Below are positions 49,595 through 62,315 of a stretch of 64,000 nt of DNA, one piece after another. Numbering within the stretch: position 1 is the first letter of the stretch; every line of letters starts with the position of its first letter. Under the pieces are notes generated by a model that was given only the letters and a program-made list of their open reading frames with translations, had not been told where the DNA came from and searched no databases. Made by a program: the position numbers and the translations under genes. The DNA is from Glossina fuscipes (taxonomy: Eukaryota; Arthropoda; Insecta; Diptera; Glossinidae), in assembly GCF_014805625.2 (NCBI RefSeq), contig NW_023998415.1, positions 2,738,273 through 2,802,272 on the forward strand. The letters run 5' to 3'.

Positions 49595-52500
49595 TAATAT
49601 CATATATATGTAGATAGAAATGAAAATTCATAGAATTGAATTTTGTTTTCCAGACACGTTTCACAAGTAAAAAAACGAATGAAGGCTACAATAAATACAA
49701 TTTTTATGTGTTAATCAATCAAATTTAATGCGCATCCGTACACGTTTCAGTTCACGGCGGTTTCTAAACATATTACGGTGCCCCCATATAATAGTAACAA
49801 AAAAGATTCGCATACATTAAATGAACTCGAACATTATTAATGAAGGAAATTTCTACTAAAAGTTTTTGCTCTCTATCCAATATGTAAATTATTGCGACAG
49901 ATAGGTGATTTTTTAAAAAGTAGAGGTTATATATAGAGATAGTAGAGGTTATATATATATATATATATAGAGTGGGAAAGGGAGAAAGGGAGAGAGGGAG
50001 AGAAAGAGAGAGATTAGTAGCAGCATCGATTCGTGGCTTTGATAGACGTGAGTGATAAACTGAGAGGGCGGAAGAGTAAGTTTTTAGTTGATAACCAGAA
50101 ATAATGGAAAAGCGAGCTGAAGGAGAGACCTCGTGCAACCTGTATGAACGGATTTTAACCTAATTTTCAGTCCACCTGGGAAAAGTTATTACCAAGATAA
50201 CTGACAGAATCTATTGCATCCAAAAACATCCCGACCAAAAGTTACAAAGTCGGTCTAAAATCAAAATGTTTCCCATAAATCCCCACATATAGCTTACGTA
50301 TAAAAATGATAAATATATATATGTGTTACGTATGTATTGTAAATCATTTTGTTATATTTTAAGTGTTTTCCGTGTCATCGAATTGTGAATAGCGTAGACT
50401 TTATTTACAGGACATCACTCTATTCACTTAATTAACGCTTGGATGGACGACCACTTACTTTGAATGTTACAATTCAACCCCTTTCACCTTAACCAAATTC
50501 TTTGGTTATAAACTATTTAAAAACTGATCACGAATACAAGAATTCTTTCCGATATTTTTTTTTAATCCCTTTATCTGCGGAATTTCTCAGGCTGGCTGCT
50601 TAAGGTGGCGGGTAACAGATCGAAAATCTCTCTTGGCTTTCATTATTTCTCAATCAATCTTCTTCTTGAAATTCGATTTCTATCGAGTTATGTATTTTTC
50701 ATTTGATCAAACATATGACTTTTGTAACAATGTTTTACGAGCAACATTTTCACGAATATTGTCTTCGAATTCTATTTAACTCTTCTTACTTTTAACTTTT
50801 ATCATTTTCAACGTCCATCACCCATACCACCATCTCTTTCCAACCATTCCTATTTCTTCCTCAAATCCGTACATCTCTCCCCGTATCTCTTCCCCCCTCT
50901 CTGTTTCTCAGAAGTACGTATAGACGTCTCTGGCTTTGAATTGTAACCTTTGCTAGTCAATGAGCTTAACGTTTGGACATTAAAAGCTTGTTAATCAACG
51001 TAAAACCATTTTCTTTATAAATATAATAACTTTTAATACAATTTTACATATTTTGTGGCAAAATATATTCATTCATTTATTTATTATTATTTTTTTTTTT
51101 TTTTGCATTGAAAATCTGACAAATGTAATAGAATAACGAAGCAGATGTTTTAAATAATTAAACAGAAAATTTGTTGATTCAAAATTAATTGACTTCGGCA
51201 CACAGTGCTGTTCGTTTAACTGGACTGTTCACCGCAATATGTAATTTATTATTATGTGCAATTCACGTTCACGCTCAATTTCTTCATAATATTTTAGTGG
51301 GAATATGTTTAAGCGGAGCTGTACTTTTATATATAAGAAAGTGTTTTACCTTTTTTTTTTGTTTTTTTTGCGAATTCCGTATGTAATAAAGTTCACTCAA
51401 AGATGACAAAAGTGTCGAAATGTGTCAGTTATATAAGTACTACGGTATATAGAGAATCAACTACGAATTTTGGTTGTGTTGTTTCTCGTCTTTTTTTTTT
51501 TGGCTTTAGTTGGTTTCCTGAATAATTAAAATTAAAATACATGTCTGTTTAATTTTTCCATTTTATCAAAACTAATCATCATCAGTGACGGTTTAAATCG
51601 TTTTCGATTGACCACAAAACTCAATCACTTGAAAAAATGATTTTGCGATAACTGTAAAGTAATTAGAAATGGAAACTGCAATTAAATGCTAATTGATGAG
51701 GTGCTCGAAACTGTAGTAAAAAAAATAGAGAAACAATTATGTATTAATATAGTTGTGGCTCTCTGGACAGATATAAAAGAAAAATTTTTATTTTATTTCT
51801 AATACTACGAAAATGGGAAAAACAAAAAAAAACCAAACAAAACAAAACTAAAACTAAAACGAAACAAACAAACAAACAAACAGCAATAATAGATATATGA
51901 AAATCATAACAGAAAACATGAGATGTCAGACAAGGTCAGTGTTAAGCAATAAAACATGAGAACCCTTGTCATGTCACGTCAATGCAGCGCATTCGACTAA
52001 CAGCATTCAGAAATCTGTTTATAGCTGTGTAAGCATCTACACAATAATAATAATGCTGTGCTCTGACATGCATATATATATATATATATATGTACATATA
52101 AGCACATATACATATATATAAGTGAAGTGTGTACAAAAGTCATATTATAATTGTACGATTAGAGTGAGAGAAAGGAAGAAAGTTTAAAGTGTAAAGTACG
52201 AAAACTTGAAAGTTGCTATAAGACAATTAAAAATGTAGAACATCAACAAAACTTGAAAATACATACCGCTTGTTGAACGGAATTGAATCAGAATATATCG
52301 TAAAAATATACAAAAGGCCGTATCAAGAGGGGTTTATGGGATGCATTGCAAGCGATCAGGTCTACTTTTAATCAGATGAACAAATTTTGTGTACTTTTTA
52401 CACATGCGCATAAAAGAAGAGAAGAATAAAACTGAACCAGTAAAACATCAGCGCCATCACATAATTGTTATTTTCGAAATAAATCGAACTTTACAAGGTC

Positions 52501-53525
52501 TTCACGTCTAAATTGTTAATAACATTTTTATTTAATTGCGACCTGAACATTATTGGTACGGGTAAACGTACCCATCTCTATCGTTAAATTGTTGAAAGTT
52601 TATTTTTTTTTTTTACCTTTTTAAGTATGACAGATAAGTACGACAGATCGACACTTATGTGCACAGAAGCGTTCCTTGTTTCAATTTAAGCGATATAGAG
52701 TAAGTAGTACTTAACGTATATACACATATACATTAAATACTTATTCATTTACATTAACAATATACAATGCATATAACTTAGAAACAGTAACAATTAAATG
52801 CAGTTATTTGCTCAATTTAATTGTTCTCCTCTACCTTCTTATCGTAATGCTTTTCACGTTATGATAATGATGCAATAAAGAAAATATAAAAAGATAATAA
52901 TGAAAAAGTTTACACTTTCATCGAGAGTTTTCATTAAAGTTTCACGTTTGGCTCATAAGAAATAAATCAATTATTGCTTTTTGTACATTCGTTAAGCATT
53001 TTACTATTGTGAAATGTCATAGCGTGCACTCATTAGAATGCATATAAAATGAATTAGGAAATTACGAAGAAAAAGCTGGCTGTTGACTTAGTGACAATCA
53101 GCACTTGTGTAGCACTTCGGCTGCACCGATTTCATTTAAACTATGGCAAATGAAATGCATTTTGCGAGAATATCGTAAATAGCAAACATATTCTTATAAT
53201 ATAATATAATATCGCATGGGATAATATTCTCTCTATCTCTAGCTAACACATATCAATCTAGTCTCTGCAAAATTTACGTCACAGTATAAATCGCCTCGCA
53301 GAATGTCCACTTCCGATAAAAGAAGGACTGCCACATGAGTTGGGAATTGCCCGAGATCTTCTACAATCGAATTCTTCAAAAACTTCAATTGAATTCTTTC
53401 CGAGACCATTCACATGTCACAAAAGACCTGTGACAGCTATACAAGTACGAAACACGTTAAATGCGTAAGTAGGTTCTAGTGCGCTAATTACACACTTTTC
53501 ACATCATCGAGTTGATTAGTGTATA
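49595..53525. other. Gene-free AT-rich stretch
   Basis: Contains a (TA)n tract followed by a GA-rich segment (49945-50012), T runs near 51091-51104 and 51351-51368, and A-rich (AAAC)n-like DNA at 51825-51883. The 121-codon minus frame at 49773-50138 reads through the GA/TA tracts. Nothing recognised as a gene. Confidence 0.55.
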
Positions 53526-53529
53526 CTTA

Positions 53530-54090
53530 AGACAGTGGTATGTTCGCCGCGTAGCATTCATTGAACAATTTTTTCATATCTTCATACGAACCGACAAACC
53601 CTGCTTAGCAGAAACGTTAACACAACAAGTGGTAATCGGAACGAAATAAATCTGATGAGTAAATCGCATAACCTACCGCTTCACAGTTGAATGCTTCCAA
53701 GATGTCGCGAATCGGATGGAGCGTTGTTATGAAAAAAAATGACCTTGTGTTGCTTTTCTTATTATTCTGATCACTTTGTGGACAGCGAATGATTCACTTT
53801 AGCCAATTGCTGTTAGTGGCCTTTGCTATTAACCATTACACTGAGTTTTAACCCAGCATGATGGACGGTCTCATATATTGTGCATCTCTTCATCGGCCTC
53901 TCGTTAAACTTGTGTGGTAGATATCTGCTGTCCTTTTTCATCTTTCGCATCTCCCCTAAGCGATTATTAGCAGCTTGTTGACTGACGGTTATTTCAAAAA
54001 TTTCAAATAAAATATGCAATCGTTGGCTGATACTATTCAATATAGTAATCGTTTGCAACAAGGAATAGTAGTGAACTTTCACTCTGATCG
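53530..54090 (-). mobile_element. mariner relic, Mos1/mauritiana-like
   Basis: On the minus strand the frame 53813-54082 contains VSQQAANNRLGEMRKMKK followed by YLPHKFNERPMKRC. This matches the Mos1-group region that ends the DNA-binding domain and begins the linker (pattern 'VSQQAVSNRLREMGKI...WVPHELNERQM'). Farther along (about 53740 down to 53540) come FFHNNAPSDS, where the family has FLHDNAPSH, so the second catalytic Asp is Asn. After a frameshift YSSDLFRSDYHL and GSYEDMKKLFNE follow. The first catalytic block is deleted and several frameshifts are present. Terminal repeats not found. Non-functional. Confidence 0.8.
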
Positions 54091-54094
54091 TGAA

Positions 54095-55397
54095 GTATAT
54101 ATGTAATTATCCACAGCGGGGAAATTAATCCCAAACTTGATTGGGTAGAAGGAAACGTTTGCGCGCTCGAGGTAAACTGGAACTAATTTGAATGATTTTG
54201 CTAAATTAACTAACCCAGCTGGTAGGTTCGCTCGATGAAGGAAACGAAAACCTAACAAAAGGACGAAAAACCATGTAAGGGTAAATCACCCTGATATGAA
54301 ATAAAATATTATTATTTGTTTTTTTCACGAGTGGAACCATTTATGGCTTAGAGCTAAAGATATAAAGTCCTAAACTCAATAATATAAAAGTCAGCCACTG
54401 AAGTAGAATTTGGTGTTCATGTTATTTTACAGAAAGCATATGTAAAAAGATACGATTACATTAAGTATTAATTGATTGATCGATTGAATATTCGATCGAA
54501 AGCCCTTTTGATATAAGAACAACAGCGCTATTAAGCAAAAATCGCTGAAGACTTCGTTCTTACTAAGAAATAATTATTTATCTCCTCGATCTTACACTCT
54601 CGTGAACGCTTCTAGTGTTCTTTACGTATACGAAGACTATTCTTATTGCGCGATCATCGTCTTGATCGCAGCAGCATACTTCGTCGTTATCGAAATAATG
54701 AACAACTTTATTAGAATTCTTGCCTTCATTATTATACATTTTGCCTTGTGCCGGTGCAACAAAGTTGCATATTTTAACTAAATTTAATATAAATGTATAC
54801 ACTCAGGCATACATACATACATACATACATATATACATATACAGGTACATGTATACATTTAAAATAGCTTTACTAGCAAATTAGTTCACATTAAATTATT
54901 ATGCATAAAAACCTGAACATTGTTGTGGTTAGTGTTTGCTGTTGGCGATGTTGTTTCATTTGATTAGAGTTTAGCAGTTAATTGTAAAATAATTGACATA
55001 ACATCTGAAGAAAAAAAAAAAAAAAAAAAAGAAACAAAAACAATAAAAAAAAAATTACAAAATAATAATAAGACAAGCAACAGTGAAATCTCTCGGACGC
55101 TTGCTGCAAATAGCATACGGTTGGATGTGACCGATGATGGCAACTGATGAACTCACATAGGAATTCGTTTAATCTACGAAAAAGCGTTTGGCGGTCTTTT
55201 ACAGTCGTCATAATAACAGCATTAACAATAAGTAGAATATTAAACGTATGATATGTGAAAATGGAATTTGAAATGAACATACAAACAAACTAAACCGACG
55301 AGCAAACAAACCGATGGACTGACAAACATATCATATATAGATGAATATACAGACTGGCAAGAATGCCAACAATTACCGCTTAGCAAATATAATTAAA

Positions 55398-55452
<55 letters not shown>

Positions 55453-56235
55453 CGTCCACTTGTGACTTCTACAATCTTTCAAGCTTCGATGAAACGTTTG
55501 CAAAGAGATGAAGAAAAAAAAAAAAAACTATTTTCATTGATAATTACTGAGATGTTATTGCAGCGATTTTTTCTTACTCCTTTTTTTTTTTTTTTTTTTT
55601 TTTTTTTTGTTATTCATCGGAAACAATTAGTGATGTAATGAAACTCAATTAAAGTGCTGCAGCTTACAAAGCTGCAGTGTTTTCCCCCTTTACAAGAAGC
55701 AAGAGTGGCTTTTGTTGCTTGCCTGTCACATACAATCATGGGAAAATCAGAAAAAATATGTTGAAAAAACAGCATCAACTATTTTTTATGCATCATTCAT
55801 AACTTCTCTCGTTTTTGTTTTTCGGAAATTTTTTTCAACAATTTGTTCATATTTTGCTCACTTTAGAAACAGTAACAACACAACGGCGACAACATTAATT
55901 TCTGTTACAACACTTTTAACACAATTTGTTACTATTGTCATAAATTTTGTTGTTGTCAACGTTTGCTCTTATTTAACACGCAAACGTTATATACTTTGCT
56001 TTTCATTCAATTGTAGCTTTTTTAACCAGCGCCCTAAAACCAAAAGTATATTACATTTTTCATTTTATTTGCAGACCACTTCAAAATTATTATAAAATTA
56101 TATATATATATATATATATAGGTAGGTGAGTCTGGGGCCACACGTTCCGTCACTAAGAATGTTTGATTTAATAATCGATAAGCATTCTTCATAAAAGCCG
56201 AGCAAACACACACACACACATTTACTCGGATAGAG
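54095..56235. other. Gene-free AT-rich stretch
   Basis: Holds a (CATA)n tract (about 54810-54835), A-run (55010-55030), (TA)n (55403-55450), T28 (55581-55608), a perfect small palindrome (55657-55677) and (TA)n at 56098-56120. The 127-codon frame at 55712-56095 is Phe/Thr-rich low-complexity reading with no domain. Confidence 0.55.
55657..55677. repeat. Perfect 9-bp inverted repeat
   Basis: CTGCAGCTT and AAGCTGCAG separated by ACA. It lies 49 bp after a T28 run. No function inferred. Confidence 0.7.
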
Positions 56236-56238
56236 GGA

Positions 56239-57022
56239 TCTTATCCATGACGCTTTTAGTAAGGCCTTCGATAGAGGTAGCGAAAAATGTCTTCTTTTGT
56301 GAATATTGTACTTTCCGAGTAACAAAGAAAAGTGCTCACAGTTTTTGTTTTATAGATCTGTGGGTGTTGCAAGCGCGGTCTTTGCAAGGTTTGGGTCATT
56401 TTCAAATTCTTTTGCAAGTGTGTAAGTGATATCTTCAGTTTTGCGAACGGGAGAGTGTTTACCACAAATACTACAAAATTACGCGAACAGATAGATGGGC
56501 AGACGAACAAGCGGACATGTTTAGTTGCATTCAAGGCTTGTAACTGATCAAGAATTCTTTAGACTTTATGGGGTTTTTGAATCTTTTACAAAAGTTTTGA
56601 AAAAAACAAACGAAATTATGACACACTATTAAATTAGGCAGGCGTGGTTTATTTTGAGAGAGAGATACTACGGCATCGCCCATAAAATATATGGTCAAGT
56701 TTTTGTAAATTTATTTGCTATAGTTTACAACGAATATGCAAAAAACCAATTTTTTTTTTGGTCTTTTGAAGAACAGAGGTGTCCTCAGCTTACGTAATAC
56801 TATAGGTGTTTCCTTCGATCGATTTAGCCCACAATCTGCCTGCAAGAGCTTCCAATGTTTCTGCCAAATTTGAAGACGATCGCTTGATTCTTGCGATCAA
56901 AAGACTCTTTACAGTAGGAGGCGGACAGCCGCAAATGCCTAAATCGATCCATAATTTGATGCTAGTCAAGCGTACATATACTTCGTGGCCATTGTAAATC
57001 CCCTTCTATGATGGATATTAAA
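56239..57022 (-). mobile_element. R-family MITE-like element, full-length copy
   Basis: About 785 bp. Right terminus 'cttatccatgacgcttttag' from 56240 and left terminus 'ccttctatgatggatatta' (57004-57022) are decayed versions of the family ends. The internal order matches 2708-3538: 'gtgggtgttgcaa', 'ttcaaattcttttgca', 'gatatcttcagttttgcgaa', 'taccacaaatact', 'catcgcccata' and 'gtttctgccaaatttgaag'. The 92-codon minus frame inside it (56256-56534) is a reading of repeat DNA. Confidence 0.6.
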
Positions 57023-57024
57023 GA

Positions 57025-57555
57025 AAAGAAAAGTCACAAACAACCAAAATATATACTTCAAAATTCGTGGTAATAAACATAATAAGAGAGTAATTGGCGC
57101 CCATTGAAAAATTAAAACGACAATGAATTTTTGGTATATTAACTGTTAAATGTTAACTTTTCAATATTTCTTTCACATAGATCATTTTAATGATGCTGTT
57201 AACTGTGACGCATTTTGTTATCTGTTTTCGACTTTATTCATGCTTGACTATAAATTTTGTAGATAAAATTTCGTAATTCTCCTAACTACAAGATTGAAAA
57301 CATAGAGCTGAACATAAGCTGAACTTAATCAAAAGTCTCATTGATCACATGTCCATCCATATAAAAGCGTGGTTAACGATCAAATCAATCAAACGAATGT
57401 ACTGGTAATGAATTTTGTGTACGTGCGAAACTTGCGTGGCTTTTAAAACAACTTTTTATTAAATTATTATACAAAATGACTATGCACTGCAAAATAAACA
57501 TTAAACTTCAAATTAACAAGTAAACACGAAGCAGTAAATGCTCGTTTTTTTCAAA
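57025..57555. other. No gene recognised
   Basis: AT-rich spacer between R and C repeat copies. No motif or coding sequence seen. Confidence 0.55.
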
Positions 57556-57559
57556 AAAC

Positions 57560-57860
57560 AGTGTTATTTAGCAATTGATCCGATACTATAGCATTCCTTC
57601 TTGGGTCAAAGCATGTCAGCGTACTAAATTTCATCAAAATATTTCGACGATCACTACCTGTAGGTTGAGTGTAAGAACCATGTGGACAGATATCAGAGGG
57701 ACAGACGGACTGACAAGCGTAGATGGATTGAGAGAATGATATTGAATGCAACAATCTATCTATCGGTCTTCCAGCCTCCCTTCACTCCTTCCGGATGTTA
57801 CGTACCTGGTCCCAAACTTAATACACATTTGTAACATAAGTGATGTAGGGCATAAAAACG
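57560..57860 (+). repeat. C-family dispersed repeat, copy 3 (3' part)
   Basis: Shares with 39325-39655 and 40585-41210 the words 'acctgtaggttgag', a 'gacagacggactgacaagcg' cluster, 'ggatgttacgtac', 'caaacttaatac' and the end 'ataagtgatgtagggcataa'. It lies about 100 bp before the R copy at 57961, in the same orientation. Confidence 0.5.
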
Positions 57861-57960
57861 AACAAATCTAACCGCATAAATTGAATTGAAAGAGAAACAA
57901 TAAAATAGAAAATTTCTCATTATTCTCAAATGAAAAATTGCTCCCTTTATACCAATATAA

Positions 57961-58755
57961 AGTTTTTACACCCATCACCGAAGAAAGGGAACTTGTATTC
58001 ATTTTGTAAAGCCCAGAAGGAAGCATCAGGGGCCCCACAAAGTATATATATTTATATATTCTTGATTAGCATTAAATTCTGAATTGATTTGCGCTTGTCC
58101 GTCCGTTCATCGAAAATGAAGCTATCGACTTCAAATATGGCAGAAACATTAGAAGTTTTTGCACGCAGGTCGGTATTGAAAATAAGTTAAATCGGTCGAA
58201 GAACACGACCACATCACCCCGTAAGCTGAGAGCATATCTGTTTTTCAAAGGGAAGGCAAAGTTGATTTTTGGCTCATTACTCATGAACTATTGCAAATAA
58301 ATGTACAAAAATTTGAACATACACTCTATGGGCGATGCTGCAGCATCTATACAAAAATCGAAAAAAACTGACCACGCCTACCCACTATGACAGTGTAGCA
58401 AAATTCAGTTGTTTTTCATTACCTTTACAAAGCACAGATATAAGCTTGAAAAACCCCATAAAGTATGTAAATTCTTGGCCGGTTACGACATGTCCATCTG
58501 TCTGCCTGCAACTGCGCAGTATTTGTGGCGAGCATTCTCCCGTTAGCGAAAAAGAAGATATCGCCCACAAATTTGCAAACGAATTTGGAAGCGACGTAAA
58601 CTTTTCCAAGGGCACGCCTACAACGCGTATATGCCTATGCGGTGAAAAACTTTTATTTTGAAAATGAAAAAAATCAGCCGCGCTCACTTCTTATAATAAA
58701 GCATGAAAATTTATTTCTGTTGTTTCTTTAAGGATAACGGCGATGGGTATAGAAG
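57961..58755 (+). mobile_element. R-family MITE-like element, best-preserved copy
   Basis: About 795 bp and the clearest copy. Left end 'tttttacacccatcaccg' (57963-57980) and, inverted, right end 'cggcgatgggtataga' (58739-58754) form a terminal inverted repeat of about 14 bp with two mismatches. The body is collinear with 7364-8152 throughout. The overlapping 100- and 108-codon frames on opposite strands are readings of repeat DNA and are not conserved as frames in the other copies. Confidence 0.7.
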
Positions 58756-58759
58756 ATTC

Positions 58760-60804
58760 GATCACTACACAATTTACTTTTCTTACTTATTCCTATTAAA
58801 AAGCAAAGAAGCATAGATCGAATGTAAATCCAATCTTTGGTGATAATTGTTGCGTGGTGCTTTATCTTCATGTGATAGATCGATTTGAAAGTGCCCACAC
58901 GTTTTCATATAGAAGGGAACAAAGACTACAAAATGTATATATATTTAAGGTTTACATAGTTCCTATTGCGAGTACTTTTGTAATTAGCCATAAATCTTAT
59001 GGAGTCCTCGGTTTGTATATGTGTCTCTTTAATTCGAAAATAAAAGCGACACGACTTCAGCATTTTTGTATGCGCTTGATTTATGACAGAGAAGAGATTA
59101 CGCTATTCAATACTAAATTATGTTCTTCATAAATTTTAATGATAATTTGCTTAAAATTATTCAAGAGTTTTGCGGTAAATAAGTTTCACATATTTCTTAG
59201 TTAATTATATTCTAAATTCATAAGCAAACAATAGCCTCTAACAGCTGTCATCTTCACGAAACCGCAAAAGTAACATTTATAATTAACCGAAAACAAAAGA
59301 GAAGTGCAAGGACGTTTCTATGCGACTCTAAACGAATCTTTGTTACGCAACATTTAAAAAAAAAAAAAAAGAAGCAAATTCTCATATAAAATGTTAACAG
59401 TTCGGAAAAAATTTTTATTAAAAACCTTTGATCTCCGACAAGGTCAGGCCAAATCATATTTTAATTCAACTATACATGAGCAGTGTGTCCGACTTCATCC
59501 TATCACAGGCCATACAAATGTTGTTTAAAAGAAACAATCTTCTATTTTTTTATAAAAATTTTTTTCCAGATCTCCATTTACCTTTAACGGGCTTATACAT
59601 GATTTCTCAAATTTTATAATGTAATTGCAAAATATTTTTTTCAATAGTTATCTCTATTTCTGTACGGTAATACGATCGTGTAATGCATGGTATTAGCGTA
59701 GAATGAAAAATGTTTTACTAACTGTTACGAACACAAAGGACAATTTAGTAATTTATTATGTAAAATTGTTTATTTACTATTTCCAATTTGAAACCAGAAT
59801 CATACTACTGCGGAGAACTGTTGCCTTTCACATTACATTAATGAACTGAATTGAACCGTAAACGGTTAAATAGAGAGTCAACCAAGGAATCATGTACGTG
59901 TAGAAAACCAGCTATTAAAAAATTGTTATCATAAAGGAAGTCAGACTATCATTGAAAACCACAAGACTAAGCTGTACATTTATACAGTATGTAGGTCCGG
60001 CTGTAACCCTGTGCATGGCAGGCGTTTATATACATTCACATATAAAAATATATGTATACATATATATATATATATATATATTTAAAATTGTGTTGATTGT
60101 AGTAAAAGTAATTGAAGCAGAAAACAGTTACCGCAAGTTTTACAACAACAGCATTATCCGAAAAGACAGGCAACAACAACAATTTGAACTAAAAATCTCA
60201 ATTAAACCAAAAGAGGCAAAAAACAAGGAGAGAAATTGTTGAATATTAAACTAGATTTACAACAAACAAATGATGATGTGTTTGTGTGTGATCTATGCCG
60301 CATAAGGGGTGGAGTACGGTGAAAGAAGGAACGGAAAGAGGAACGGAAATGTAATGGTTCGGTTTTTCTGTGCTATTTTTCTTGTTAGTTTTTTGTTTTT
60401 TTTTTTGTTGTTTTTTTAGTTAAAGACGAAGTTCTGTAATGATATTTAGATAGACTTAATCCATAATAAATACACACCTGCGCACACACACACCGCCATT
60501 AACACACTCACACATGTGAAAGTTAGCACTCAGCTATTAGAAATGAAGATTTTTACTTTCGTAGAAACTACAATCAACCTCTTTGTCATCATCATCATCA
60601 TCATCGTCGTCATCATCATTATTTTTGTTCATATTAAGATTGAAATATCATCTTAAAAGACTGTAACAATTCATACTTTACATTAAATATTGAAATTTAT
60701 CTACCATTATTTATTTATTTATTAAATATAAGTTTTTCATATCAAACAATTAGACGGCAAAGTCATTAAATAAACTACATTTTTTAACACTTACCTCTCT
60801 CTCA

Positions 60805-60846
<42 letters not shown>

Positions 60847-61390
60847 AGTTTCTTTTGAACACTGAACTAAACAAGACTAAATCTGAACATAATCTATCTC
60901 TCTATACTTGTGTGCTTTCATTATACAGTTAATATATCGATTCGAGATAATTTTAATTTACTTAATCACAACTTGAGAAGCAAATTATACGACAACTTAC
61001 TTAATTCGCTTTCAAGACCCAAAAATATTTCAACTTTACAGTAGTATCTTGATCATCGTATCGACAAAATTTCATAATTTCAATACGGGCACATACATCA
61101 AAAGCTCCGGACCCTGTCATGGCTTTGCTGCGGTTGCATACGCGATCCTAAATAACTTGCTCTATCCGAACTATAATGGATTGCATTATGTAATTAAAAA
61201 AGAATACCATATCTAAACCGTTAAGAGAAATCCATTGCTGCATTACCACAGGCCTAAGCTAAAGAATCAATGTGTTTAGCGGTGTGACTTAGCGATACCA
61301 TTGCATGGGTGAGGTTTCAAAGCAATACCACTTCCAACACTCTCTGGCCGCTTTAAATACAGAAAACTCGAATTTATTTTCTCGAGTCCT
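58760..61390. other. Gene-free AT-rich stretch
   Basis: Contains an A run at 59355-59370, (TA)n at 60055-60080, T runs near 60394-60416, a (TCA)n tract at 60586-60619 and a (CT)n tract at 60795-60843. Frames at 58854 and 59952 are unassigned and probably chance. Confidence 0.55.
60795..60843. repeat. (CT)n microsatellite
   Basis: About 49 bp of CT with one interruption near 60803-60806. Confidence 0.9.
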
Positions 61391-61481
61391 TCCTTTATTT
61401 CTTATAGTCTAAGGACGCATTGTAAAGCAAAACGTGGACGTTCTTTATACGCCATAGCGTATCGCAGTATCGAGTACCAGA

Positions 61482-61930
61482 TTATGCAGTCATTCCTATA
61501 ATCTCGACCATGTGTGGTAAGTCGAGCTGCTCGTTCTCATCAGCCATTATGGCGGAAGCAACGTTCAAATATGCGTCAAAAGCTTCGCCGCACGCAATTT
61601 TGAAACTGTCCGTACCTAAAGATGAATGCAAGCCCTCAGCCAGGAATATAGCAGACTGCTTAAATGATCTACCATTTAACAAAATTGTAGAAGTAGTGTC
61701 ATCGCCAATAGAGTCAACCTGAACAGCGCCAGTACGTGGTGTAGGACTTGCATTGCTGGCAAGGAAACAAACATTGGCATTGTTGATGACTTTTGGTATC
61801 GATAGCAATAAAAACTATTATGCATGATCTGTTTAAATCCCATTAGGTACTGCGTACGCATTACATCTTGCTTAACGCCTGATATGTTAATAGCCATGAC
61901 AAAATCGAAGCGATTCTGCTTTTTAGTAAT
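61482..61930 (-). pseudogene. Unidentified protein-coding-looking block, frameshifted
   Basis: Two consecutive minus-strand frames look like one broken protein. The upstream piece, read from about 61930 to 61810, contains KITKKQNRFDFVMAINISGV and MRTQYLMGFKQIMHNS. The downstream piece (61482-61808, about 108 codons) has SNASPTPRTGAVQVDSIGDD, GRSFKQSAIFLAEGLHSSLG and DENEQLDLPHMVEIIGM before TAA. The pieces meet near 61810 in different frames, so one small indel separates them. The base composition is richer in GC than the flanks and the residue mix is globular, without low complexity, unlike chance frames nearby. An AATAAA lies about 80 bp past the stop (near 61397-61402). No family was recognised. 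It may be a host-gene fragment, an exon pair, or an old viral or transposon gene. Confidence 0.5.
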
Positions 61931-62225
61931 TTTTAAGATCGGACATTACATATTCCTATGGGGAGGACATGTCATTTCTAAATTGATATAAAAGATATCA
62001 AGCAAAATGCATTTATAAAAAACGACTACCAAAATAAGCCATTGTCGGGAAGTAGGTCTAAGCTAACTAGACTATGTTTTGCTAATTAAAACATAATAGA
62101 AACTGTTCAAGCATATGGACAACTAGTAAGATAGAAGGGAATCAAAATTTCAAGACAAGCAACCAAATTCTTACTATATTTCCATGTAAACTCACTACGA
62201 ACATACTAATAACGAATACTGTGTC

Positions 62226-62248
62226 TGTGTGTGTGTGTGTGTGTGTGT
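62226..62248. repeat. (GT)n microsatellite
   Basis: Short GT tract 70 bp upstream of the small secreted-peptide frame. Confidence 0.85.
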
Positions 62249-62315
62249 ATGTGTGCATTATACTTCAACTTTAACCAAACGTGTCGTAACTTCTGCGTAA
62301 ACTGTCTACGCCGAG

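Noticed and set aside
49379..49664. Overlapping frames on both strands of the CA repeat
   Set aside because: Both read through the microsatellite and the N gap, giving Thr-His and Val-Cys repeats.
58335..58687. 100- and 108-codon frames on opposite strands
   Set aside because: They lie inside the R repeat at 57961-58755 and are not kept open in the collinear copies.
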